Assembly (NCBI RefSeq): GCF_042932805.1
Contig: NZ_CP170633.1
Coordinates: forward strand, 2,852,001 to 2,916,000
Length of the DNA: 64,000 nt
Reading direction: 5' to 3'
Origin: Ascidiaceihabitans sp029251465
Lineage (GTDB): Bacteria > Pseudomonadota > Alphaproteobacteria > Rhodobacterales > Rhodobacteraceae
The notes beneath the pieces are model-generated. The model was not told the origin of the DNA and made no database searches. It was given only the letters and a program-made list of their open reading frames with translations. Position 1 is the first letter of the stretch. Each line of letters opens with the position of its first letter. The position numbers were made by a program, and so were the translations under genes. This document shows positions 1 to 7,516 of this stretch, one piece after another.

Positions 1-2
1 AG

Positions 3-536
3 TTGATGGACCCGGGTCGTATCAAACGTGGTGTCGCCACAAATCCTGAACTGGGGCCAGCTTTGCTAGTCGGCAACAGCTATTCCATCGTGGTTGAGGA
101 CGGTTGGCCAAATGCGCGTGACGGGCAAAAGGCCAGGCAATTTGAGCAGCCCTTCACCGCTTCTCCAGCGTTGCGGGTTTTGCCTGACACAAAACTCTGG
201 CGGTTTCAGCGACCAAAATTTACGACCCTTGATCCGTTGGTGATCACATTTGATCGCCCGTATGATCATCAACTTGCACAAAACGCGATCACAATTTTGG
301 ACGCAGGTGGGCACATCGTGACCGGAACAGTGTCTGTCGGAAACCATGAAAAAACGTGGCGTTTCGTGCCGGATGCCGCATGGTCGAGCCGCGCGATCAA
401 CCTTGTTGTGAACGCACGGTTTGAGGATGTCGCGGGCAACAATTTCAGAGAGCTGCTTGATCATTCGGTCGAAACGCAAGTGGCGGGCATAGATCAAAAA
501 ACGATCCGTTTGGATCTGAGACCTTCGTCAGATTAA
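3..536 (+). CDS. C-terminal part of an Ig-like domain protein (5' partial)
   Basis: Only the end of this gene is inside the window. The frame is open back to the left edge, so the TTG at base 3 is not a believable start. The visible 177 residues end at TAA 534-536. Residues about 70-155 are beta-rich and look like an SbsA-type bacterial Ig-like domain: 'LDPLVITFDRPYD' at the start and 'FEDVAGNNF' near the end, the usual closing 'D.AGN' pattern of such domains. No catalytic motif, membrane segment or signal is visible in this part. Such domains normally sit in secreted or surface proteins, but the role of this protein cannot be told from its tail. A 103-bp gap separates it from the next gene on the same strand. 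Confidence 0.6.
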   Translation: MMDPGRIKRGVATNPELGPALLVGNSYSIVVEDGWPNARDGQKARQFEQPFTASPALRVLPDTKLWRFQRPKFTTLDPLVITFDRPYDHQLAQNAITILDAGGHIVTGTVSVGNHEKTWRFVPDAAWSSRAINLVVNARFEDVAGNNFRELLDHSVETQVAGIDQKTIRLDLRPSSD

Positions 537-639
537 AGCGCCCGGACCGTCGATAGATAGTTCCGCCTATCCGAACAATGACTTCTAAAATGAGCCAATA
601 GGCAAGATAATTAGATCTGCATAGGTTCTCTGTACACGT

Positions 640-942
640 ATGGAGACCACGCAAGTGAACACTTTTGCATCATTCAAAACCGATGGCGCGGGCCGCTATC
701 TCGCGGCGCTGTGTGCGCACTTTGGCCGCAAGGTTGAGGTTGAATACGACATCAATAAAGGATGGGTTCAGTTCCCGTTTGGTCGCTGTGAAATGATTGC
801 AGATGACAACAAACTCGACTTGCTTGCGTCAGCCGAAGATCAGCCACGGCTCGATCAAGTGGTGCACATCCTGACCAGTCACTTGGAAAGGTTCGCCTTT
901 CGCGAAAACCCCACCCTTGTTTGGCAGCCCCCCTCGCAGTGA
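640..942 (+). CDS. DUF2218 domain protein
   Basis: A 100-residue soluble protein. It has the features of DUF2218: an N-terminal 'AGRYLAALCAHFGRKV' helix, then 'VQFPFGRCEM' and the C-terminal 'LTSHLERFAFRE' segment. Its function is unknown. Domains of this family are also found near or fused to siderophore-interacting proteins, which fits the siderophore-interacting protein fragment 2.5 kb downstream, although the link is only inference. ATG 640 has no clear Shine-Dalgarno sequence; GTG 655 is an alternative start that would remove five residues. The stop is 43 bp before the next start, so the two genes could share a transcript. Confidence 0.75.
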   Translation: METTQVNTFASFKTDGAGRYLAALCAHFGRKVEVEYDINKGWVQFPFGRCEMIADDNKLDLLASAEDQPRLDQVVHILTSHLERFAFRENPTLVWQPPSQ

Positions 943-985
943 TCCCCGAAATTCGCCCGAAATCATCCCAAAAGGAGCATCGCAA

Positions 986-1480
986 ATGAACCGAAGACGC
1001 CTGATGAAAACTTCAATCGGGGCCGCATTGGCACTGATCCTCGCACAACAAGTAGGAGCACAAGATATGGACGAAACAAGTCAAGCCAGCTTTGACACGG
1101 TCATGGCTTTTATGGCCGCAATGAACGAGGGGGTTGATGCCATGTCGCCCCTGATGGCCGACGATATGGTCTGGCACAACGAAGGCGACACGACCCTACC
1201 ATGGATTGGCGAAACCAAGGGCAAGGACGCCATTTTTGAATTCCTCGGGGTTTTTGGGGCCAACGTGCAGACCACCAAATGGGAAAACACAGACGCCTTT
1301 GCATCCGGTGATACGGTCGCTGTTTTTGGCGTCATGGACGGCATCACGCCACATTCCGGCCAAGAGATCGGCACGTTTTCATTCGCGCTGCGCGCCAAGG
1401 TTCGCAACGGCCAAATCGTGCTGTGGCATTGGTTCGAGGACAGCTTTGCCGTCAGCCAAGCCTACCACGGCCGCAGCTAA
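986..1480 (+). CDS. Exported SnoaL/NTF2-like protein
   Basis: A 164-residue protein. The ATG at 986 is chosen because AAAGGAG lies at 971-977 and because translation from here starts with a signal sequence, 'MNRRRLMKTSIGAALA', cut around 'VGA-Q'. The RRRLMK run resembles a twin-arginine signal, so Tat export is possible. The rest is a single SnoaL-like (NTF2-fold) domain: 'FMAAMNEGVDAMSPLMADD', then a mid-domain 'GKDAIFEFL' and final strands '...IVLWHWFEDSF'. NTF2-fold proteins are binding proteins or small enzymes and the substrate cannot be predicted. A second SnoaL-like gene lies at 2596, so this little block may handle one compound. Confidence 0.7.
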   Translation: MNRRRLMKTSIGAALALILAQQVGAQDMDETSQASFDTVMAFMAAMNEGVDAMSPLMADDMVWHNEGDTTLPWIGETKGKDAIFEFLGVFGANVQTTKWENTDAFASGDTVAVFGVMDGITPHSGQEIGTFSFALRAKVRNGQIVLWHWFEDSFAVSQAYHGRS

Positions 1481-1531
1481 CACTGCCAATTGGCCCTGCC
1501 CCATTTTTCAATTCTCCAGGAGAACACCAAC

Positions 1532-2098
1532 ATGAAACACCTCAAATCCAATTTTGCCACGGCACTCTTTGCGGGCACCGCCCTGACATTCGCCACGATA
1601 GGCCCTGTCGCTGCGGACACTGCCAACACCCTAAGCCAAGCGGTCAATTTCTTTGAAAACGGCCAAGCGACGGGCGGCAACCCTATGACAGTGGATGCCA
1701 AGGGGCCCGTCGCCATCAGTGACGCGGTTGAGCTGCCCGGTTTCGCGTTTGCGGTCTACGACGTGGATGTGACCAGCGACAGCCTGACCATGACGCTGGT
1801 GGCACAGCTGGAAAAGCTTCAGGTCACGCTCTACGACGACACAACGTTCGACCGTTATTATTTCGCGTTTGATACGGAAATCATCTCGGCCGCGTTGTCG
1901 GATCTGACCGATGAGAACTTTAACGCGACAGTCGAAATCGTGGCGCCCGGTACAACCGTGTCCTCAGTGGGCGCCTTCGTTGAAGGGCTGGCGACAGAAT
2001 TCACCTTCGAGACCGGCGGTATTCTGATCACGGTCGGCGAAGGCACAGACCTCAGCAAGATCACGGAAAATGGCGGTGCGCTGACCGTCAATTTCTGA
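1532..2098 (+). CDS. Secreted protein of unknown function
   Basis: A 188-residue protein that I do not recognise. ATG 1532 follows a CCAGGAGAAC ribosome site and begins a classic Sec signal peptide (positively charged start, hydrophobic core 'ALFAGTALTFATIG', cut after 'VAA-D'). The mature part is acidic, has no cysteine and alternates short beta-type strands; it looks like a periplasmic beta-sandwich. It follows the exported SnoaL-like gene by 51 bp and precedes a membrane protein gene by 79 bp on the same strand, so co-transcription is likely. Confidence 0.6.
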   Translation: MKHLKSNFATALFAGTALTFATIGPVAADTANTLSQAVNFFENGQATGGNPMTVDAKGPVAISDAVELPGFAFAVYDVDVTSDSLTMTLVAQLEKLQVTLYDDTTFDRYYFAFDTEIISAALSDLTDENFNATVEIVAPGTTVSSVGAFVEGLATEFTFETGGILITVGEGTDLSKITENGGALTVNF

Positions 2099-2177
2099 GT
2101 GGAAATCGTGGCCGCAAAACCACGCGTGCAACGTGTGGCCACGCCCCGATCCCCACTTGACCCTTTGAGGAAAACCA

Positions 2178-2570
2178 ATGACGTTTAACAAACAATACCT
2201 GCTCGCTCGGATCCTGATCGGGCTGTTGGCGGTCGTAATGGCGGCGTTCACTCTGCCGGCGTATTCAAACCCGATATCAAACCCGGGGCTTGCGGAATTG
2301 ACCGGTCCCGCGCTGTCCCTTGGCGGTACGGCTGGCGCATTTTTGGGGCGGCAAACGACCTTGATCCTGATTGCGTTGATCGGCGCAGTGGTCGGGCAAC
2401 GCCATCTCGTGATGATCGGCGGGTTCGCCATGATGTTCATGAACGGCCACGATGCGATCTTTATGGGATTGATGGGCGGACCAGCTGAGGCCGCGATTGC
2501 CGGTCTTGTTTTTGCGATCAGCGCCGCCATTGCGATCCTTCTGGTGTGGCGCAAACCTGCTGCTGCGTAA
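2178..2570 (+). CDS. Small integral membrane protein
   Basis: A 130-residue protein with four predicted membrane helices: about residues 9-29 ('ARILIGLLAVVMAAFTLPAY'), 42-57, 62-90 (Met-rich 'MIGGFAMMFMNGHDAIFMG') and 103-124. ATG 2178 is preceded by TTTGAGGAAAACC. It resembles the many small four-helix proteins of unknown function annotated as DUF4267/DoxX-like families, but I cannot assign one with certainty. It is in a same-strand run with SnoaL-like genes on both sides. Confidence 0.6.
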   Translation: MTFNKQYLLARILIGLLAVVMAAFTLPAYSNPISNPGLAELTGPALSLGGTAGAFLGRQTTLILIALIGAVVGQRHLVMIGGFAMMFMNGHDAIFMGLMGGPAEAAIAGLVFAISAAIAILLVWRKPAAA

Positions 2571-2595
2571 TGCAACTTAATAGGAGTTAGAGACG

Positions 2596-3363
2596 ATGGG
2601 CAAAGGCTTGGACAACGTACGCGACATTTATTTGGACGGGATCGCGGGCGGCAATGCGCGCGCGGCCGTCCTGCGCAATACCGGTCACCGTTACACGCAA
2701 CACTCAACCGGTGTTGCTGATGGGGCCGAAGGGTTTCTGGCCTTTTTTGAACCCTTCGTTGCGCGCAATCCAAAACGCGACATCGAGATCATTCGCATTT
2801 TTGAGGATGGTCCGTGGGTGTTTTGCAGCGCTTACCAATCGCTTAACGATGGCGCGGCGCGGTGGGTGACGATGGACATGTTTTACACCGATCCGGATGG
2901 GTTGATCCTGGAACATTGGGACACCATCGCGCCCTATGTTCAGGACAGTAAATCCGGCGAAGACATGGTCAAAGGCACGCGCGATGTTGATTTGGCTGCG
3001 GATGGCGCTGCCAGCAAAGCCATTGTCCTTGAGTACACAAAGCAAGTGCTGCAAGAGCGCAAGCACGACAAGCTTTCTGCCTTCGTGTCGCAAGACATCA
3101 CCCAGCATGCGACAGCGATTGGCGCGGGACTGAACGGGCTTGCCGATTGGATTGCATCTGACGCAGCAGGCCAATACGAGATGCTATTTCAACTGATTGG
3201 CCAAGGCGATTTTGTTGCGACGTACGGCAAGCGCCATGTCGGTGGAAAAGATATCGCTGTGTTTGATCTGTACCGCATCGCAGGGGGTTTGATCGTAGAA
3301 CATTGGATGAACCAAGAAGAAATCAGCCCCCGCGCGGACTGGGGGAATTCCGGCAAATTCTGA
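2596..3363 (+). CDS. Tandem SnoaL/NTF2-like domain protein
   Basis: A 255-residue protein with two NTF2-fold (SnoaL-like) domains one after the other: residues about 1-125 and 135-250. Both halves contain the same landmarks, a 'Y..H..GVADG'/'Q.AT.IG..LNG' stretch and a closing 'GLI(L/V)EHW' strand ('GLILEHWDTIAPY' and 'GLIVEHWMNQEEI'). There is no signal peptide, so it is cytoplasmic. The start is supported by TAGGAGTTAGAGACG directly upstream. Proteins of this type are often annotated as predicted SnoaL-like aldol-condensation enzymes; no catalytic assignment can be made here. It follows the membrane protein gene by 25 bp. Confidence 0.75.
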   Translation: MGKGLDNVRDIYLDGIAGGNARAAVLRNTGHRYTQHSTGVADGAEGFLAFFEPFVARNPKRDIEIIRIFEDGPWVFCSAYQSLNDGAARWVTMDMFYTDPDGLILEHWDTIAPYVQDSKSGEDMVKGTRDVDLAADGAASKAIVLEYTKQVLQERKHDKLSAFVSQDITQHATAIGAGLNGLADWIASDAAGQYEMLFQLIGQGDFVATYGKRHVGGKDIAVFDLYRIAGGLIVEHWMNQEEISPRADWGNSGKF

Positions 3364-3390
3364 ATTTGGCACGAGAAAGGCAATCAACAC

Positions 3391-3633
3391 ATGTCGATAT
3401 TATCGAAAGTGGCGCAAGTCGCACGCAAGGCAACCGGTCGGTCAGCCGCTCGGGTTCTGACGGTTAAGGCAGCGTGGTATTTGACGCCCAATATGATCCG
3501 CGTCGTCTTTGCTGGCCCCGAGTTGGCCGGTTTTCCAGAAAGGTGCGAAGGCGGCAATTGCAAGCTGATGATCCCGGACGTGGATGAGACGAGAAACAGT
3601 TTTTTGGATCGACTGCACAACACAGAGTGTTGA
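3391..3633 (+). pseudogene. Truncated siderophore-interacting (SIP-type) FAD/ferric reductase
   Basis: Eighty residues that match the N-terminal FAD-binding barrel of siderophore-interacting proteins (ViuB/YqjH type ferric-siderophore reductases, normally about 240-280 residues). The diagnostic part is 'MIRVVFAGPELAGFP' followed by 'GGNCKLMIP', the flavin-binding start of the family. The similarity stops around residue 75 and the frame ends at 3633. The rest of the barrel and the NADPH-binding domain are absent, and the next bases already belong to a TetR-type gene. This is a decayed gene left by a deletion, so the product should be inactive. Confidence 0.7.
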
Positions 3634-3667
3634 GCGAAGCCGGATCAGGAACAGATTGGGAAGTTTT

Positions 3668-4177
3668 ATGCCGATACGCATGATGAGGCGTCGCGAGGAC
3701 AATGTTCAGGCTGCGCTTACAATCTTTGACCGCGACGGTTTCAAGGCGGCAAAAATGGTTGATATCGCGCGCGAAGCCCAAGTGGCCAAAGGTACGCTCT
3801 ATCTCTATTTCGACACCAAGGTCGATCTGTTGGAAGCGGTGATCCTCACTGAAGTAATGCCCATGCTCCAGAAAATGGGAGAGGTTGCGCAATCATGCAC
3901 TGGACCGGCAAGGGACCTTCAATTGCGTTTTGCCACAAGGCGCATGGTCTCTCAAGAAATGGCATCACGGCTGCGCCACATGATTGCTGGCGGTTCACAA
4001 CATCAGCGGATCATAAAACTATATGGTGACAACGTTGTGCAGCTTGGCGACACCTATCCAGTTCCAATTTCTTGGAGGAGCTTCTTTATCTGCTTTCACA
4101 ACGTCATCAGACGCACTAGGCATGCCTATCTTTGCAATTTCAGGACAGATCATGGCGCAAAAAGCCACCATTTATAA
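3668..4177 (+). pseudogene. TetR/AcrR regulator with lost C-terminal domain
   Basis: From ATG 3668 the first 60 residues form a good TetR DNA-binding domain: 'ALTIFDRDGFKAAKMVDIA', recognition helix region 'AKGTLYLYFDTKVDLLEAV'. The ligand-binding part is normal only to about residue 125 ('HMIAGGSQHQRIIKLYG'). After that the frame turns into low-quality sequence that runs into the yaeQ start, overlapping it by 26 bp. TetR proteins of this kind have around 200 residues, so the C-terminal half seems deleted. Together with the adjacent reductase fragment this looks like one deletion scar. A still-expressed DNA-binding fragment is possible but less likely. Confidence 0.6.
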
Positions 4178-4688
4178 AGTTGAACTTTCCGTTTCAGATA
4201 TGGATCGTCACTATTATGAAACCCACAAACTGACCGTCGCCAAACATCCGTCCGAGACCGATGAACGGTTGATGGTGCGCATTCTCGCTTTTGCGTTGAA
4301 TGCCCATGAACAATTGGAAATGACCAAGGGTCTTTCAACGGATGACGAGCCGGACATTTGGCAAAAGAGCCTGAGTGACGAGTTGGAATTGTGGGTGGCG
4401 TTGGGGCTTCCGAGCGAGAAGATTGTACGTCAATCCTGTGGCAAAGCTGATGAGGTGATCGTCTATTGTTACGGCGGCAGGACAGCTGAGACGTGGTGGG
4501 AGAAGATAAAAAACAGCACCACCCGATTTGATAATCTCTCGGTCATCAATTTTTCAGAGACTGAGACCAGCGAACTGGCAAAACTGGCAAGCCGCGCGAT
4601 GAAGCTGCAGGTCAATATTCAGGACGGCGAAGTAATGGTCAGTGTGGGTGATAGCCTCGTTTACGTGACGCCGCTCAAATGGAAGTAA
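4152..4688 (+). CDS. yaeQ: YaeQ family protein
   Basis: A 178-residue member of the YaeQ family, a compact fold related to PD-(D/E)XK nucleases. The start ATG 4152 gives the standard family N-terminus 'MAQKATIYKVELSVSDMDR'. Family landmarks are present: 'HPSETDERLMVRILAFAL', the central 'DEPDIW', 'WVALGLPSEK' and the C-terminal beta hairpin. The E and D residues of the nuclease-like core are conserved in 'ETDERLM' and 'DDEPDIWQKS'. The biochemical role is not settled (early reports linked YaeQ to RfaH bypass). It is complete, and its upstream region is the scar of the TetR pseudogene, so its promoter may be new. Confidence 0.88.
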   Translation: MAQKATIYKVELSVSDMDRHYYETHKLTVAKHPSETDERLMVRILAFALNAHEQLEMTKGLSTDDEPDIWQKSLSDELELWVALGLPSEKIVRQSCGKADEVIVYCYGGRTAETWWEKIKNSTTRFDNLSVINFSETETSELAKLASRAMKLQVNIQDGEVMVSVGDSLVYVTPLKWK

Positions 4689-4724
4689 ACTGCGTAGTTG
4701 AGCGAAGACCGCTGGTTCAGTTAG

Positions 4725-4748
4725 GATTGGCCTCTTTCAAAGCCAATC
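4725..4748. terminator. Hairpin between convergent yaeQ and mttB-like genes
   Basis: GATTGGC (4725-4731) and GCCAATC (4742-4748) form a perfect 7-bp stem with a 10-base loop in the gap between the convergent yaeQ and MttB-family genes. There is no strong T-run on either side, so as an intrinsic terminator it is weak. The rest of the 182-bp gap shows nothing recognisable. Confidence 0.4.
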
Positions 4749-4870
4749 GAGACCACTACACGACGCCATCCCACGATTTGTCCGCCTGCAGTTCAAACTT
4801 CAGGTGCTCGGAATGAAACTGTAGTAGGATCACCGGCTCCCTTATGGAGCACGTCTTTGGTCGACGCACT

Positions 4871-6412
4871 TCATTCTTGCGGGAACGCCCCGCCCGCTTG
4901 TTTGCGCATTTCAATGAATGCTTCGATGTTGCTGGCGGCGTGTGGCCCGTGCGCCGGGTCTTGGAAATCAGCGAGGTTCTTTGTCCAGATGTCAGTCGCG
5001 CGCTGGGTTGAAGTTTTGGCACCCGCCTCTGACCATGCGCCAAAATTCGTGAGGTCCGAAACCAGCGGCGCGTAGAAGGCCGATTGGTAGCGGTCCATTG
5101 TGTGCTGCGTGGCAAAGAAATGGCCGCCAGGGTCAACCTCGGCCAAAGCATCAAACCCGATTTCTGCATCGTTCCCGATAGGTTTCACGCACAGTTCGGC
5201 CATCGTTTGCAGCGCTTCGACATCGTTGATGAATTTTTCGTAGCCAAAGCTTAACCCGCCTTCGAGCCACCCCGCCGCGTGCACAGTCAGTGTGGCATTT
5301 GCCATCGCCCCGCCCCACACCGCCATGTTCGTCTCAGTTGCGGCCTGCATGTCTGGGGTGTTTGACGCAGCCCCCGTCGCTGAACGCCACGGCAACCCGA
5401 TGTGACGCGCCAACTGCCCCGCCCCGATTTGCATTTTGACGTGTTCAGGGGTGCCAAACGCCGGCGAGCCGGATTTCATATCCACGTTCGAGCTGAAACC
5501 ACCGTAGCTGATTGGCGCGCCTGCACGGGTCAGTTGCGCCAGCGTGATGCCGGTCAATGCCTCGGCATGTTGCAACGTCAGCGCACCGGCCACAGTGATC
5601 GGGGCCATTGCACCGGCCAGACAGAAAGGCGTGATGATTGTCATCTGACCTGCACGGGCAAAGTCGATCAGCCCTTGGGCCATCGGAATATCCAGCATAC
5701 GCGGTGAATTTGAATTGATGACGGTTGTGGCCCAGACCCCATCGGTAAAGTCATCCTCAGACAGATCCAGAGCCATGCGGATCATCTCAAAACTATCGTT
5801 CACCTGCTCGGTGCCCCGGGAATAAACGAACATCGGCTTGTCACAGTGGATCAATTGCGCGCGCATCATTTCGTAGTGGCGAAACTGGATCGGCACGTCT
5901 TGGGGTTCAACGCAGGGGCCAAGCATGTGGATCACGTCATAGGTCTGCGCCAGCTTTAGCGTCTCGACGTAAGCTTGCAAATCACCCGGCCTGCGCCCCC
6001 GATTAAGATCGTTGGCATTGGGGCAGCCCGCACCGGCCATGAACAGCATCGCGCCGTTTTCGTACGTTTGACTGCGTGCAGGATTGGCGGCACGCAAACG
6101 AATGGATGCAGGGGCGGATTGCAAAGCAGCCGTGACAATATCCCGGCCTACAAACACCATATCATCTTTGATGCGTGCGCCTGTTTTGCGAAAAATCTCC
6201 CGCGCCTCGGGCAATAGAATTTTGATCCCCAATTCCTCGATCACACGCAGGGCGGTGTCATGGATGTTTGCAACTTCGTCGTCCGAAAAAACGACCTGCG
6301 GCTGAAACGGATGGCGCAGGTTCACGTAATCTGTTGCGCGCACAGGTTTGGCCGCGTCCGACTGCGCCCGACGACGCCCACCTGATCTGCGTGGCTTGGT
6401 TTCTTGTGACAT
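4871..6412 (-). CDS. MttB-family (non-pyrrolysine) methylamine/betaine methyltransferase
   Basis: A 513-residue member of the MttB (trimethylamine methyltransferase, PF06253/COG5598) superfamily. True MttB carries pyrrolysine at an in-frame amber codon; this reading frame is open throughout, so it belongs to the non-Pyl branch, whose characterised members demethylate quaternary amines such as glycine betaine (MtgB), proline betaine or carnitine and pass the methyl to a corrinoid protein. Recognisable parts are 'FMAGAGCPNANDLNRG', 'PITVAGALTLQHAEAL' and 'PEVDPGGHF'-like 'LAEVDPGGHFFATQHTM' near the C-terminus. The N-terminal 30 residues are basic and low-complexity. No corrinoid-binding protein gene is in the window, so the methyl acceptor must be encoded elsewhere. 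It is followed upstream by a TetR regulator on the same strand (24-bp gap). Confidence 0.85.
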   Translation of the reverse strand: MSQETKPRRSGGRRRAQSDAAKPVRATDYVNLRHPFQPQVVFSDDEVANIHDTALRVIEELGIKILLPEAREIFRKTGARIKDDMVFVGRDIVTAALQSAPASIRLRAANPARSQTYENGAMLFMAGAGCPNANDLNRGRRPGDLQAYVETLKLAQTYDVIHMLGPCVEPQDVPIQFRHYEMMRAQLIHCDKPMFVYSRGTEQVNDSFEMIRMALDLSEDDFTDGVWATTVINSNSPRMLDIPMAQGLIDFARAGQMTIITPFCLAGAMAPITVAGALTLQHAEALTGITLAQLTRAGAPISYGGFSSNVDMKSGSPAFGTPEHVKMQIGAGQLARHIGLPWRSATGAASNTPDMQAATETNMAVWGGAMANATLTVHAAGWLEGGLSFGYEKFINDVEALQTMAELCVKPIGNDAEIGFDALAEVDPGGHFFATQHTMDRYQSAFYAPLVSDLTNFGAWSEAGAKTSTQRATDIWTKNLADFQDPAHGPHAASNIEAFIEMRKQAGGAFPQE

Positions 6413-6436
6413 TTAATTTCCTTTGGGCGGCAATTG

Positions 6437-7072
6437 TTAGCTGAAGGCGATCCAATCACGCCGAAATGATGACCCTGTGTCAGCGTCCAGCGCCCTGCCC
6501 GTGAATGCAAAAAAGTAGTCATCCAGCATCGACATGCGTTCTTCCATGACCTCGTCGGGGTTCATCGCGAAATATCCCACTTGCGCAAAATACAGCACTC
6601 GTGCCCGCACCTCGGCCTCTTGCTGCTGGTAATCGAACCGTTGGAAAAGTGCTGCGATGACTGCGATCCGGTTGGTATCTTCAGCGCGCACCACGCCAAG
6701 CACGCGGTCATCAAGGCGCGCCCAGTCCCGCACTGCCTGCTCCAACTGCGAGTTGAAATTGTCCGAGTTGGTCCAGATCGCAAAGAAGGACAAAACACCA
6801 CGGTCCAGACTGTCCACTTGATCCAACACAGCCTTGATGCGCTGGCCATTTACCGCGAACCATTCGCCCAGCAACCCGTCCAGCAGCTCCTGACGCGACT
6901 TGAAGTGCCAATAAAAGCTGCCCCGACTCGCGCCGATGGACGTGGCAAGGCGCGTGACCTGAACAGCATCAATCCCGTCCTCCATCAAACACGACATTGC
7001 GGCGCGTAGCCAATCTGCTCTACCCAATCGCGGTTTGGGGGCGGTTTCAGTGCGGATTTGAAGTGTGTTCAT
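6437..7072 (-). CDS. TetR/AcrR family regulator
   Basis: A 211-residue regulator. Its start at 7072 gives the N-terminus 'MNTLQIRTETAPKPRLGR' and is favoured because upstream codons run through an operator palindrome. The helix-turn-helix is clear: 'VQVTRLATSIGASRGSFYWHFKSRQELLDGLL' (described by positions about 38-69), with a typical TetR 'GSFYWHF' recognition helix. The C-terminal ligand domain is all-alpha. It is divergent from the cupin/FAD oxidase genes and precedes the MttB-family gene, so it probably controls both directions through the palindrome at 7080-7097. Confidence 0.87.
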   Translation of the reverse strand: MNTLQIRTETAPKPRLGRADWLRAAMSCLMEDGIDAVQVTRLATSIGASRGSFYWHFKSRQELLDGLLGEWFAVNGQRIKAVLDQVDSLDRGVLSFFAIWTNSDNFNSQLEQAVRDWARLDDRVLGVVRAEDTNRIAVIAALFQRFDYQQQEAEVRARVLYFAQVGYFAMNPDEVMEERMSMLDDYFFAFTGRALDADTGSSFRRDWIAFS

Positions 7073-7079
7073 TTCAAAA

Positions 7080-7097
7080 CCATACAACCTTGTTTGG
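7080..7097. promoter_or_regulatory. Probable TetR operator (18-bp palindrome)
   Basis: The bases CCATACAACCTTGTTTGG form an inverted repeat with 8 of 9 base pairs matching (core ACAACCTTGT perfect; only the fourth position from each end fails). It lies 8 bp in front of the TetR start codon and about 50 bp in front of the divergent cupin gene, the normal position of an autoregulatory operator that also controls the divergent operon. A second, wider repeat (CCTTGTTT at 7088 and AAACAAGG at 7128) shares half of it. Confidence 0.65.
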
Positions 7098-7145
7098 AAG
7101 CAATCAATCCTGTACAGTTGGAGTGCGAAACAAGGGAGATCGACA

Positions 7146-7508
7146 ATGAAACCGTCACAGCCAAGGGTTATGGAATGGACCAAGTCCACGTTTCAGCCGC
7201 GCTTCGAACATGGCGATCAAGCCCAAGCGGCCCATCTGTGCGGCACAGACGACGGCAGCAAACTTGGGGCCGGATTTGGCCGCCTGACCAACGCGTCTTT
7301 TGAATGGACGGTGCAGTATGACGAGATCATTCTGGTTCTAGAAGGGCAGGTTTCGGTGATAACCGAAACGGAGGCACTGACGGCTGGTCCAAAGGACACG
7401 ATCTGGTTGCCCGCCGGAACGCGCGTCACCTATCAGGCACAAAATGCCCTGATTTTTTACGCGATCCAACCTGCCGATTGGGCGCAGACGGATGGCGAGC
7501 AAGGGTAG
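7146..7508 (+). CDS. EutQ-like cupin protein
   Basis: A 120-residue single-domain cupin resembling the C-terminal domain of EutQ (ethanolamine utilisation). ATG 7146 is preceded by AAGGGAGATCGACA, a good ribosome site. The cupin strands are visible as 'FEWTVQYDEIILVLEGQVSV' (in 20-residue pieces) and 'GPKDTIWLPAGTRVTY'. The usual metal-binding His/Glu pattern is reduced: the first motif has E but few histidines, so metal binding is uncertain. It is 8 bp upstream of the FAD oxidase gene and very likely co-translated with it. In the puu system the regulator PuuR carries a cupin; here the cupin stands alone, perhaps as an acetate-kinase-like or ligand-binding accessory. Confidence 0.75.
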   Translation: MKPSQPRVMEWTKSTFQPRFEHGDQAQAAHLCGTDDGSKLGAGFGRLTNASFEWTVQYDEIILVLEGQVSVITETEALTAGPKDTIWLPAGTRVTYQAQNALIFYAIQPADWAQTDGEQG

Positions 7509-7516
7509 AATTGAAC

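Noticed and set aside
2099..2177. Terminator between the secreted protein and membrane protein genes
   Set aside because: CGTGG/CCACG arms are short, there is no T-run, and the genes are probably co-transcribed.
4023..4151. N-terminal extension of YaeQ
   Set aside because: The extra 43 residues overlap the TetR remnant and are not part of the YaeQ family; ATG 4152 gives the normal start.
4871..6412. Possible pyrrolysine-containing MttB
   Set aside because: No in-frame amber codon interrupts the gene; it is full length without it.
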